From NCBI GenBank assembly GCA_900404475.1, contig OUQQ01000408.1:1-10237 (forward strand): a stretch of 10,237 bases of DNA. Reading direction: 5' to 3'. A program made the translations under genes and the position numbers. The notes under the pieces are model-generated. The model did no database searches and was not told where the DNA came from. It saw nothing but the letters and a program-made list of their open reading frames with translations. Positions 1 through 8,620 of this stretch are shown one piece after another. Position 1 is the stretch's first letter, and each line of letters opens with the position of its first letter. The stretch comes from Spongospora subterranea (Eukaryota; Endomyxa; Phytomyxea; Plasmodiophorida; Plasmodiophoridae).

Positions 1-654
1 TCAGGATGCATGCCGATAAGACAGTTAAATAGGGCAACTGCCAGACGCTCAGAGGTGTGAGGATACAGCCCTCGGATGAATCCAGCAATGATAGACACAG
101 TTTCCCAATTGTCGTCAATAAAATGTAAAGTAACGACCATATACCCTACAAGCGCTTAAGTTTGGTAAATACAAAAGAAATATAAGTTAAGTGTACAGAC
201 CTCTTTTAGCGGAAGAAGTCCACATATCAGTAGTGATGCTACACTTGCGATTCCTGATGTGCCTTTGAACAAATGAGCGAACTTTGACACGGGTTGCTTC
301 CCAGTGCTTCAGAATCCTGCTCCGAACTGTATCTCTGGACGGCACTACATAACGATTTTCCGAGGCATCGCAGAAATCGATAAAATCAGCCTGGTGCACA
401 ACATTAAACGGCTGCGAATGGTTAATTATTCACCTAATTAAATGATCGTTGGCCCTGTCGATACGATGGCTTTCCATCGCCGGCCCAGCAATCTTCCTGT
501 CAATGAGTTTGTTTCTTGAAACTTTCAAAAACCCGTCGGTCAACTTCATCTGGGTTGGGTCTGGACAATAAACTTCTTTGTGCTTGATTCTTAAATGCCG
601 ACGAATTGTCAAGGTGTATAACGTGATAAATAAATATGGTCTTTCTGACTTCGA
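1..654 (-). pseudogene. hAT transposase, N-terminal part, broken by an in-frame TGA
   Basis: The upstream part (about 654-433) reads LTIRRHLRIKHKE, the end of a BED-type finger (the L..HL...H half), followed by PDPTQ and a linker ending DRANDHLIR. The next codon is TGA at 430-432. The same frame then continues IINHSQPFNVV and on to PSRDTVRSRIL and SITTDMWTSS, which are typical hAT transposase blocks. An intron at 146-200 (55 nt, GTCTGT...GTAG) joins KRG to GYMVVTLHFIDDNWE, matching the family's conserved 'Y..vT.HfID..W' segment, and the frame stays open to base 1. In related proteins the TGA position would plausibly be Trp, so TGG to TGA is the simplest explanation. The paired cysteines of the BED finger are not visible upstream, where repeats begin at once, suggesting an internal deletion. 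The C-terminal dimerisation region would lie outside the window. Confidence 0.72.
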
Positions 655-667
655 GTGGAACCTCTTA

Positions 668-806
668 ACCGATTTGAAACCGGTTCCAAACCAGATCGAA
701 CCGGGTTGATTTCGAACCAGTTTGAGTCGGTTTGAAAACCGGCTCCAACCGGTTTCAATCAGTTGGACATTTCTGTCAAACCGGTTTGAAACCGTTGACA
801 ACCCTA
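668..806. repeat. Degenerate CCGGTTT/AAACCGG subterminal repeats of the hAT element
   Basis: At least seven imperfect copies of a motif around AAACCGGTTTGAA occur in both orientations in about 140 bp, for example near 676, 696, 709, 727, 749 and 779. The array abuts the presumed transposon terminus at 806. Clusters like this are known in hAT elements as transposase-binding sites; that role here is inferred from position. Confidence 0.6.
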
Positions 807-1990
807 TCCACTTGGCCAGTTGATCAAAAAATCAAGGTTCAGTACAGCCGTACAGAGTACAGAGCCCGACATTTGGCGAAAAGGCGATTCACCTGATTCA
901 CGTAGGTAGTAAGACGTGCGTAGTTTCTGATGCGATTTGGAGTTCGAAATTCCTTTAACCTCACTAGAAATGTCGTTTACCCACATATGAAAGAAAGCAA
1001 ATCAAACACCCCAATTTTTCAAGTGATTTTACTGACTCATTCTACCCATCACCTGTACTCCACTGCAAGCTGTTTGGGCACAGAGAACTTTGCTCCACAT
1101 GAAATCAACGGTTGTTATGGGTAAATACTGACTTGAGCGTCAGGTGCCCGACGACACCGACTGTTCAGGGCCAGAGTCACTTTATCTCCACAGCCCATGG
1201 ATGGTCTGAGAGATCAGGTTCACCTGTAGCGGTTGATGACCATTCTATCGATCTCATTGGTTGAGACTATGGCGCTACTCCCGCTCGTGAGCGTCCCCAG
1301 ATCGGATCGCCGGACCTTGCGCTGGGTTTGATCATCAAACAGGGTCTCCTAACCCATTGGCGTAGGTCTCCCACAGAAACCCACACGAGGGTCGAGCAAA
1401 CTTCAATCGGTCCATACATTGTCGTGAACTACACCGCTTTGTCTCAATCATCCGGTGAATTGTGACGAAGGAATGTATTCCGACAGCAGCCGTTATCCGA
1501 CATACTGTTTGAATCCGTTATCAAATTCCGATGGTGCAGCAACGATTGACGCCGCTAACTGCTATCGGAACTGTCGTTTCTGTAATCGATTAGCAATCGA
1601 CGACCACGGTTCCCGCCGAATCTCTACGTTGGCTGCAGCGGATCTGAATAGTTATGTCTGATCAACGGCTGGTTTCAGCGAGCGTTCCGCCGCAGCACGT
1701 CGTCTTCAACGTTCACCACACTATTGCTCACAATGCAGTCTTATCGTTTGTTGCCGGGACAAATATCCTGCCATCGCCGGACACTGGTGGCCGATGGACG
1801 ATGGTCACAAGGCCCCGTCCCTGGTCTGCGAATGACAGGTCCATCTCAGTTCATGGCGAATATGGTTCTCACTTTCCACGTTGGGCGTTATTGTTGGCGA
1901 TGCGCTCTCGAGAACGTTATCGTCCCCTTTTCCGATTGAGCAAGATGTGTCTTTTATTCGGTTGCTTTTGAATCACTGTCCACCTCCTAA
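807..1990. other. Region without an assignable gene
   Basis: About 1.2 kb is broken into short open frames on both strands. The longest is a 105-codon plus-strand frame at 1654-1971 with no recognisable domain. I found no tRNA, no long terminal repeat and no conserved block. Small details are a near-perfect palindrome, GTTTGATCATCAAAC at 1328-1342, and three GTACAG copies at 841-862. The stretch may be decayed transposon or intergenic sequence; nothing in it supports a function. Confidence 0.5.
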
Positions 1991-2641
1991 TTAATTGCTG
2001 TTTGATCTTTTCATCCTGATATGTTCGTCGAGATTGTTGGGGCGTCGAGCGACTGCATCTGTGTTGGGTCTTGGTTCCCGTCCTGGTCATTTGATCGCTT
2101 CCCGATCAGATTCGCAGTCTTCGTCGCCGAGGCACATGAGCACATTATGCAGGACAAAGCCGGCTCCAACCTCTTGACGTCAACTCGTAATATTTACTAC
2201 GATTGAAGGATTAACCGTGCTATGGAGCTCGAAACTTGTTCATCTGTTGCGTCGTCTTATAATGGGCGGGCTCAGACAAGGCTATGCTGGGAAAAGTTGC
2301 CCTAGTCATCATCAAGAATTTGCAGCCCGATTTCATACCAACATCATATTTTGGTTCTCCGGATCTATTTATTGTTTTGAGAACAATTCAACAATTTCAT
2401 CGCTTTCTTAGAAAGTGCAATATCTCCCCCATTTCATCTGTCTACCCGTTATTTACTCGGGAAGATGATGAATTCCCAAGGGGTCTCTCATTGCCATTTA
2501 TTGAGACCAATCCTGCAATTGGCGATAACAGTCTATTGAGATCTTCTTAATCATGGATGAGATATCATTCCCGGGTTTTCGTTATCGATCCTTTTTTTAT
2601 AGAAAAAAAAACGGAGATTAGTTTCCCAATGTTTGAGGTGA
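1991..2641. other. Intergenic region with a weak coding-like frame at 2284-2550 (+)
   Basis: The only stretch that looks protein-like is a plus-strand frame at 2284-2550 (88 codons), with the segments DLFIVLRTIQQFHRFLRKC and FTREDDEFPRGLSLPF. I do not recognise its family. No convincing upstream exon or start context is visible. It may be a fragment of a decayed gene. A run of seven T followed by ATAG and nine A at about 2592-2611 lies just past the end of the EGF-like gene on the minus strand and could belong to its 3' end. Confidence 0.3.
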
Positions 2642-3481
2642 TCAACCGCAGAAGCCAGCGAAGCACTTGACACGGAGCGGCAGCGTGTAAATGAACGTTT
2701 GAAGCTGGAATGATGCCACGACACTACCGGCCTCGTCAGGAAACTCAAACGCAACCACAATCGGTCGTTTATCGGCGTTGACCAGGTTGGTGAACAGGCT
2801 CAGAATCGGTATGCCACTATTGGGTCTGGCGCGACACTCCTATTTGGCAAATCACGTTCAGTGACAGAAATCAGCTGTTTTGCCCCTGGGTGATGGGGTT
2901 CCTACTTTATTGGCGCACGAGATGGTCCTGTTCGTCGGATAGATCGCCTCAAAACACGACCAGAACGTGCACGACATCAGTTCGACGACGTCGGTATATT
3001 TGTTGGCGGTCGATTTCAGTCGGGTTTGCACCTGGATATTCATCATCTCGTTGTAGAGATCGATGTCCAACCTGGTGTTGTGATCGACCAGGTTCAGGAT
3101 CTTGCTCTTGGACGTATAGTCGACCCGACATTCCATGGACCCTCTCCCGAACTCGGACGCCGTCTTCAGCGTCAGATTGCTGCTGGTGCAGATTGTCGGA
3201 TCCTTGACGAATTCGCAGCCTTGCCCACCATACCCTTTAATCCAACGTCAGATGAACGGGATCTCTCATCAATGGGGGCGATTACCATTTGGGCAATTGC
3301 ACACCGTTGTCCGATTCCAGCTGTAGGAGGAAAGACCCGGTTTGGTCCCGCAAGCTGCAGGGTCAATATCGCCACCGTTGGAGCAGTTCATCAAGGCGGG
3401 TGGACATTCTAGATCTGCAGATGAGATGGACAATAGTGCTAGCAGGTTCACAACAATTACAATGTTCCAGGTTGTGGCCAT
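2642..3481 (-). CDS. Secreted protein with N-terminal EGF-like domain (3 exons, 240 aa)
   Basis: Predicted exons on the minus strand are 3286-3481, 2906-3234 and 2642-2839, with introns of 51 nt (GTAATC...AAAG) and 66 nt (GTAGGA...ATAG); the splices keep frame and join conserved-looking text. The start at 3481 is chosen because it opens directly onto a signal peptide, MATTWNIVIVVNLLALL, with likely cleavage near Ala22. Residues 26-72 hold six cysteines in an EGF-like arrangement (C26, C33, C44, C61, C63, C72) ending CNCPNGYGGQGC, and intron 1 splits this motif. The remainder, about 165 residues, is Cys-containing with N-glycosylation sequons (for example NRT) and no membrane segment; the last residues are KCFAGFCG. 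Some large ABCG-type transporters, such as yeast Adp1, carry an extracellular EGF-like N-terminus, and this could be such a piece cut short. I see no ATPase or membrane exons downstream, so function is unassigned. The gene is divergent from the cyclophilin. Confidence 0.68.
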
Positions 3482-3857
3482 TGCGGAAATGGAAAATATC
3501 TGAGCGCCGTTGAACGTGCTGGATATTTTTCTCGCTGAACAAATGTGATCGGGTTTCCGACCCGTACTGGACAGTAATCGAATCGTCAATCAGCTTCTCA
3601 CGAAACGGCACTGATCAACTTCAGCGACAGATCGTTCGATTTTTTCCTTAAAGCAAAAAGTAGCGAACAATCGACAACACTTCACCATTGTACGCCATGT
3701 CAATTACCCGGTTTGCACCGGTTGTGTCTTGACCCCCCCCCATCATGCATGGCGCCATAAACCTTGGGACTCCGGTCAACTCCGTCGTTTGTGGTGCTCC
3801 TTTCACCCCAGTCTTAAGTGATTCCTTTGTTATCGCCATTGGGCGAGTGGGCGAGAC
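3482..3857. promoter_or_regulatory. Divergent intergenic promoter interval
   Basis: This 376-bp gap separates the start codons of the EGF-like gene (minus) and the cyclophilin gene (plus), so it must hold both promoters unless untranslated exons lie elsewhere. On the cyclophilin side, TTATCGCCATTGGGC ends about 15 bp before its ATG and contains an Inr-like CCATT; a run of nine C lies near 3732-3740. The open frames within the gap are short and have no protein-like features. Shared regulation of the two genes is possible but not shown by sequence. Confidence 0.4.
3485..3505 (-). promoter_or_regulatory. Candidate Inr/FPR-like core promoter of the EGF-like gene
   Basis: On the minus strand the sequence GCTCAGATATTTTCCATTTC begins 24 bp upstream of the ATG. 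It resembles the oomycete core promoter (an Inr close to GCTCATT followed by a CAWTTT-rich element) and closely parallels the motif in front of malate synthase. A start site this near the ATG would give a very short leader, which is common in oomycetes. Confidence 0.4.
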
Positions 3858-4945
3858 ATGATCTATAGGGGCGGGGGAAAGGCCGATATCAGGTCACCAC
3901 ACAGGTTGGAAACCGACCATGACGTCGCTGTTGCCCCTGCACATGTACACAGAAACGACTTTGGGGAATGACAGTACGAGGCTGATTGTTCGATTATTTT
4001 AGACCAGTTTGAATGTGATCAGAGGACTGTTGATATTGAGTGCATTTGGTACAGCCGGGCTGATCTATTCCTTCTACAATGTTCACGCGATTGTGAGTAT
4101 CATTTATTCTGTAGACACGCCACCACCTTAACACGAAGATTTAGGATTCGTCGATTGCGGCAGTTCGCAACGACTGGGTTAATATTCAGGATTTGTCCGA
4201 CGACGATGGACTTCCTCCGCTTCCAGAGATTACGCATCAGTCGTTTTTCGACATTGAAATCGACGACGAATATATCGGGCGCGTGGTCATGGGTCTTTTC
4301 GGCAAGAACACTCCCAAGACAGTGGACAATTTCTATAAATTGTGCACTGGAGAAATGGGCCCGAAACTGCATTATTCTGGGTTAGCCATTCTTCGTTTTT
4401 CTGTGATTTCTTCCGTCGTTTGAGATAAGGCTGTATCAGTATGAGATTTCATCGTGTCGTGCCCGGATTCATTGTCCAAGGTGGAGATATCGTCAATGGC
4501 GATGGCACTGGCGCTATCAGTATATATGGATACGAGTTCGCCGACGAGAAAGATGGTTTAGCTCTCAAGCATGATAGGAAATATCTTCTACAAATGGCTA
4601 ATTCTGGTTTGGAGCCGATGCTCAATGTAGCTGTTTCATGATAACATTTCTATCGTCTTAGGGCCAAACACAAATGGTTGCCAGTTCTGTTTCATGCTTA
4701 ATCCAGCACCTCATTTGAATGGTACATTGCGCCTCACATTTTCAACATTATCGTAAAACTTTGAACGCATAGGTCACCACATGGTGTTTGGAAGGGTTCT
4801 TTCCGGACACAACATAATCGACAAAATGGGTTTGTTAGGCAACGATGAAGAACGACCAACGAAGAAGATTGTTGTCGTTGAAAGCGGTGCTGTCTTGCCA
4901 CCTGACGAAAAGCTCAAACGTATTAACACTATTAAAAAACTTTAG
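3858..4945 (+). CDS. Membrane-anchored cyclophilin-type peptidyl-prolyl isomerase (6 exons, 270 aa)
   Basis: Exons are 3858-3944, 4003-4092, 4145-4380, 4440-4606, 4662-4721 and 4773-4945; introns are 58, 52, 59, 55 and 51 nt, all GT-AG and frame-consistent. The protein has a 29-residue cytosolic head, one hydrophobic segment at about residues 34-54 (signal anchor, type II), a short linker and a cyclophilin domain from about residue 88 to 255. Cyclophilins catalyse cis-trans isomerisation of X-Pro bonds. The core [15 protein letters not shown] keeps the catalytic Arg (R143, human CypA R55), F148 and Q151, and MANSGPNTNG is intact. However, the residue equivalent to CypA F113 is Cys (C203) and W121 is His (H211); H126 is kept as H216. 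The start is chosen because it joins in phase 0 to the membrane exon; exon 1 is the least certain part. The tail of the gene faces malate synthase. Folding of secretory proteins is the inferred role. Confidence 0.88.
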
Positions 4946-4996
4946 TTGTTCGAGTTTGCTATGGTACTAAACAGTAGGTCGGCATCAGGGCTGCCA
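4946..4996. other. Short tail-to-tail gap between cyclophilin and malate synthase
   Basis: Only 51 bp lie between the cyclophilin TAG (4943-4945) and the malate synthase TAA (4997-4999, minus strand). Both transcripts need 3' ends, so their untranslated regions almost certainly overlap or end inside the opposite gene. I see no clear terminator or polyadenylation signal in either direction. Confidence 0.6.
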
Positions 4997-7018
4997 TTAG
5001 ATTCGCGAAACTGCATTGCGCGTCACGATATACTTGTAACAGTCCAAAGTTAGAAAATCGTGCAGCTGCGCATCGAGAACCAAGTGCCGAAAGACTTGAA
5101 GAGCAAGGTCAAATCGCGACTGCTGGTACTTGTCGCCCATTTTTGTTTTGATAGAGACACTGATAGAATCCAATTCTTTTAGGATCAGGTCCTGAGTAAT
5201 TCGAACACCTTTCGGGTTGTTAGCTAGCTGATTTGAATCTGCTGAGAACCAACCGTTATTGAGGGATACACCATGATGAAGCCACTGCCAACATTGAGTC
5301 CTGCTGATTTCTGCGGTAGCGGCGTCTTCCATCTTGTTATGAATCGGGACACATCCCATTCCGCGAAGCCAAGACTTAGAATAGCTCAACAGTTGAAAGT
5401 GATATGCAGAATTAAAAGTACCTCAACATATCGTACACCGACGTCAAGATTATTGTAAAGGCCTTTTTCCGTAATGGATGCAGTGCCCCCCAAGTTCAAC
5501 AAATCTTGAGCTGTAATCGGGTTTTCATATTTTGGAAGATATGTTATCTGATTCTTCGTTTTCATGTTCTCGTCAAAAGCCGCCTTAGCTATTGTGATTA
5601 GCGCGGGATGGGCAACCTGTTAAGAGTGTTGTTACAACAAACAGGTTTAAGGCGACGAAGACATGTCAGGGCACACACCCAAGTACCATCATGGCCAGCC
5701 TTTACTTCGCGAACCTTGTCAGCTCTAACCTTATCCATCGCTTTCGCATTTTCTTCAGGATTGTCCTTGATAGGAATCTAGATTAATATTGCACGGTCAG
5801 ACGAAAGAATGTTTTTTTGTGGAACCACGACGAACCTGTGCAGCCATGCCACCCTAAAACGAAATATTGGTACTAGGTCAAGTTACAAAAATAGAAGTAT
5901 TACCATCGCATGAACGCCACGCTTGTGGCATGTCTGAATGAGAAGCCGAACGTAACTGTCCATAAAAGGCTTTGTCATTCCAACATCGTCGCGATCAGAC
6001 AAAACAAATTTCGGATGATTTCTCAATTTTTTGATTAGGCTAAAAATGTAATCCCAACGACCTGGGAGATGGTTTATGGGTTGCGACATTACCACAACGT
6101 AAACCAATTATCGTACCGCAATTCAGGCCAATAGAATGATTGCGAAGTTCGTATATGATTTCATCCATTTCAAACGCTGCTAGGATGGTCTCAATCAGCA
6201 CGGTAGCTCTTATTGTACCGTGAGGAATTTGCAGAGCATTTTGTGATGCGACAAAAACATCATTCCACAGCCGAGCTTCAAGATGCGATTCTAGCTTAGG
6301 AAGGTAAAAATAGGGGCCTGTACCATTCTGAAGCAGTAATCGCGTATTATGGAAGAAATACAATCCAAAATCGAACAATGCTGCCTGCGAGCATGATCAA
6401 ACAAAAATGGCTGAAAACCCGACCTGATTGTTACCGAGCAAGGTTCACCATCAATTTGGAAATGGTCTTCGTTGAGGTGCCATCCTCGTGGGCGGACAAG
6501 TAGTGTTGCAACCTTTTCATTCAATTTGTATAGTTTGCCATTTGTTTCCAGGCTGATGTCTTTAACTATAGCGTCGCGAAGATTCACGTGACCATGGAGC
6601 AAATTGCTGAATGTGGGCGAGAGAGAATCTTCGAAGTCTGCCATAAACACATTTGCCCCTGAATTTAGTGCGTTGATTACCTGTGGAAAAAACTTCAAAA
6701 CTTGCTTCACAGCAGGGTGGGATAAACCTAGCAAACCATCTTTCGGTCGGGAGGGCCTGTAATTTCCACCCGACGGTCTTCAAGATCGTGTGGGGGAGCA
6801 GTGGCTTTATACGCCGACGAACGAATCCATTCGGTTTCACGTAAGAAGTCAGGGAATTCGCCTGCATCTAGCCTTGTCTGTCGTCGTTGTCGCTCTTCCA
6901 GCAGTTCCAGGCGCCTCCCATTGAACTGCCGATGCAGCTGCACAACGAACGCGACCGCGTCGTCACTCAGCACCCACTTGCACACTTCGGGGACGCTCCC
7001 GTCAATCAACACCGACAT
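4997..7018 (-). CDS. Malate synthase, glyoxylate cycle (8 exons, 547 aa)
   Basis: Exons on the minus strand are 6737-7018, 6435-6680, 6117-6384, 5904-6061, 5836-5853, 5679-5777, 5422-5616 and 4997-5374; the seven introns are 47-62 nt, all GT-AG. The length fits the A-type family. The enzyme condenses acetyl-CoA with glyoxylate to malate using Mg2+, letting cells grow on fatty acids or acetate. Visible blocks are [64 protein letters not shown], the family signature [16 protein letters not shown] (split by intron 3), GHDGTWVAHPAL and [12 protein letters not shown], where D439 is the probable catalytic base. The C-terminus is SRI, a plausible peroxisomal PTS1 variant. The start is the only in-frame ATG before the conserved region. 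Exon 5 is just 18 nt (GGMAAQ). There is no internal stop, so the gene looks functional. Confidence 0.96.
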
Positions 7019-7041
7019 TGCAGCACAATACACCGCCTACC

Positions 7042-7064
7042 GAATTGTAAATGAAATTCTGAGC
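7042..7064 (-). promoter_or_regulatory. Candidate Inr/FPR-like core promoter of malate synthase
   Basis: On the minus strand GCTCAGAATTTCATTTACAA starts 46 bp upstream of the ATG. It shares GCTCAGA, a T-run and (T/C)CATTT, in the same order and near-identical spacing, with the motif before the EGF-like gene, and resembles the oomycete initiator plus flanking promoter region. Confidence 0.42.
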
Positions 7065-8269
7065 TCGAAATTATTCCGTACTGTATCAGAACGCACTGAT
7101 CATAGAGTGAAAGGCAGTTGGAGGTAACAAAGGCTGCTCCACCCCCCCTATGTTCCCCACTGTAAAGAAACTCGCCATTCCATGTTGAGCCAGTTGTCCC
7201 AAAATCTCAAACAGTTAATTTATTGTTTGTGTTGGAATTGTCAATTCGCGATGATGACAGGTCAAACTCGATAACCGCGATATCGGGTTTTGCTCGTAAA
7301 CAGGGATGACAAATTGTCTCTGTTTTGCGTTTGTCTGTTTAAAGGAACCAGTCAGCCCAATATCAGGTTTTTTAACCTATTTGAAAAGGTGAGTAAATTT
7401 TTTACATTATACAGTGCCCATTACAAAGTTGTTTCGAAAGAAATTTCGCGTCAGAGGGGAATGTGCTTATCCCGTCCCTGTACCACAGGTACTCTTTTTC
7501 CATAATAAACACTCTTTTACTATCTCGTTATCTTGTCTTCTTCTCTTATATCCGCTCTGGCCACCGTCAACCGAGCGGCAGTCGGAGAGGATAGCTTCAA
7601 GAGAAGAGACTAGGAAAGAACCGAGATAATAGAACCTGTGGTTATAGGGGCTCTGGACAAACTGCCAATTATACATATCTCGGCTCATCCCCCAGTGTAT
7701 TGTGCACGTTATTTTTACGAGAAGAGTTGCCCGTTTCGCAACCTAATGCAATCTTCTGAATGTCAAAAAGTCTCGCATCACCCATTGGGCATGGGCGAAC
7801 GATAAAAAAAAAAAACTACTACGCTAACAACACGTACATGTTGGTCTTGACAAACGTCGTGCGCCTCCCCTGCAAAAACCTGGTGAACACTTTTCACATG
7901 CCTCTTTATCGCTATCGCCATTGAAATTCGTAAATGACGGACGGGGCTGTTGACTGCCAGTACAGTCCCCACAAAATACAGTTTATGTTATCTACAGTAC
8001 CAACTGTATCATCGTCTGACTCTGTCGGGTAACCGAAAACATGTTACCATCACGCCCTCTTTGCAGTCGCGGGCGTAACATGCAACACCGGTAGCAATCA
8101 TCGCATGCCGGAAGGGTTTTACAACGACTCGGCCAACGGGGCCACCTGTAATCCATAATATGCCACAATGTTCGGCTTCATCGCGTCTTTTTAAGATGTA
8201 TGCGTCGACGTCTTCACACCAAGGAGTGGGCTATCTCGTGAAACCTTCGTCGATAGCGACCGCGCCGAT
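7065..8269. other. Region without an assignable gene upstream of malate synthase
   Basis: This 1.2-kb stretch carries only short frames. On the minus strand 7778-7972 reads protein-like text (RHLRISMAIAIKRHVKSVHQ), but a second frame there is equally plausible (a Cys-rich text), so neither can be chosen. Another minus-strand frame open through about 8030-8200 (GGPVGRVVVKPFRHAM) has no recognised homology. A 12-A tract lies at 7804-7815 with no identifiable retroposon body. The part nearest 7065 is probably the malate synthase upstream region. Confidence 0.35.
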
Positions 8270-8620
8270 TCAAATCACAGCTCTTTCAGAGACGAAGGTA
8301 AATGCGCAAAAAACCCTTCTCGCCATGAGCTGCAAAGCCGACACCTCGAACGGCTCAATGATCCATGCCGAACGTCGCGACGCCGACAGTGAATTTGAGT
8401 CAAACTGGTCAACATAGAAATCCCAGGCTAACGAAATGTCTGCAGCGTTTGAATCCTTCTTAAATCGCGCCTCAACTAGGGGATTTTGATATCGTTCCGT
8501 CAGCACGAGTTTGCTCAACTTACTTGACCACAACATGTTGGGTTGAGTCGTATCAGCAACAGCCTGCGATCTGGCCGACTTTTTTAGCGCATTCGTTCGC
8601 TGCCGTTTGCACTGCTTCAT
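8270..8620 (-). pseudogene. Possible Myb/SANT-like DNA-binding protein fragment
   Basis: The minus-strand frame begins with a basic segment (KQCKRQRTNALKKSARSQ) and then TTQPNMLWSSKLSKLVLTERY, a segment resembling ARFKKDSNAADISLAW and a trailing F. This Trp-x-Leu-Leu-x-Arg/Tyr ... Phe ... Ala-Trp spacing resembles the first part of Myb/SANT-like domains in many uncharacterised, transposon-associated oomycete proteins. After about residue 80 the resemblance fades and the frame stops at 8270-8272, so it is probably a decayed or truncated copy. The family call is from memory of pattern, not alignment, and could be wrong. Confidence 0.32.

Larger units (their letters stand above)
1..806 (-). mobile_element. 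hAT-type DNA transposon, 5' end, degenerate, open at the left edge
   Basis: Read on the minus strand, the interval runs from a likely terminus at 806 through CCGGTTT-rich subterminal repeats (about 668-800), a partial BED-like zinc finger and a hAT transposase coding region that leaves the window at base 1. The terminal bases (minus strand, from 806) read TAGGGTTGTCAACGG. The next 8 bp outside (807-814, tccacttg) would be the target-site duplication, but the partner end is out of view, so neither the terminal inverted repeat nor the duplication can be confirmed. hAT elements move by cut-and-paste, make 8-bp duplications and often carry short subterminal motifs bound by their transposase. An in-frame stop and a missing half of the BED finger show that this copy cannot make a full transposase. 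The family call rests on transposase residues and is firm; the exact boundary is inference. Confidence 0.72.

Noticed and set aside
433..475. A 43-nt intron that would splice out the transposase TGA (GTGAAT...CCAG)
   Set aside because: It would shift the frame and remove the conserved QPFNVV block, so a true stop is the better reading.
1328..1342. Palindrome GTTTGATCATCAAAC as an operator-like site
   Set aside because: Isolated, with no adjacent gene; expected by chance in 10 kb.
2890..3589. Plus-strand and alternative minus-strand frames over the EGF-like gene
   Set aside because: They are shadows; only the spliced minus-strand model gives a signal peptide followed by a complete Cys pattern.
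3648..3839. 63-codon minus-strand frame in the divergent promoter gap
   Set aside because: No recognisable domain, low complexity around a C-run, and the position suits a promoter.
6801..7127. 108-codon plus-strand frame opposite malate synthase exon 1
   Set aside because: Ser/Arg-rich antisense of a conserved exon with no features of its own.
7389..7414. GTGAGT...ATACAG as an intron on the plus strand
   Set aside because: At 26 nt it is shorter than any intron placed here and the flanking frames show no conserved protein.
7804..7815. 12-A tract as the tail of a retroposon
   Set aside because: No retroposon body, target-site duplication or internal promoter could be found beside it.
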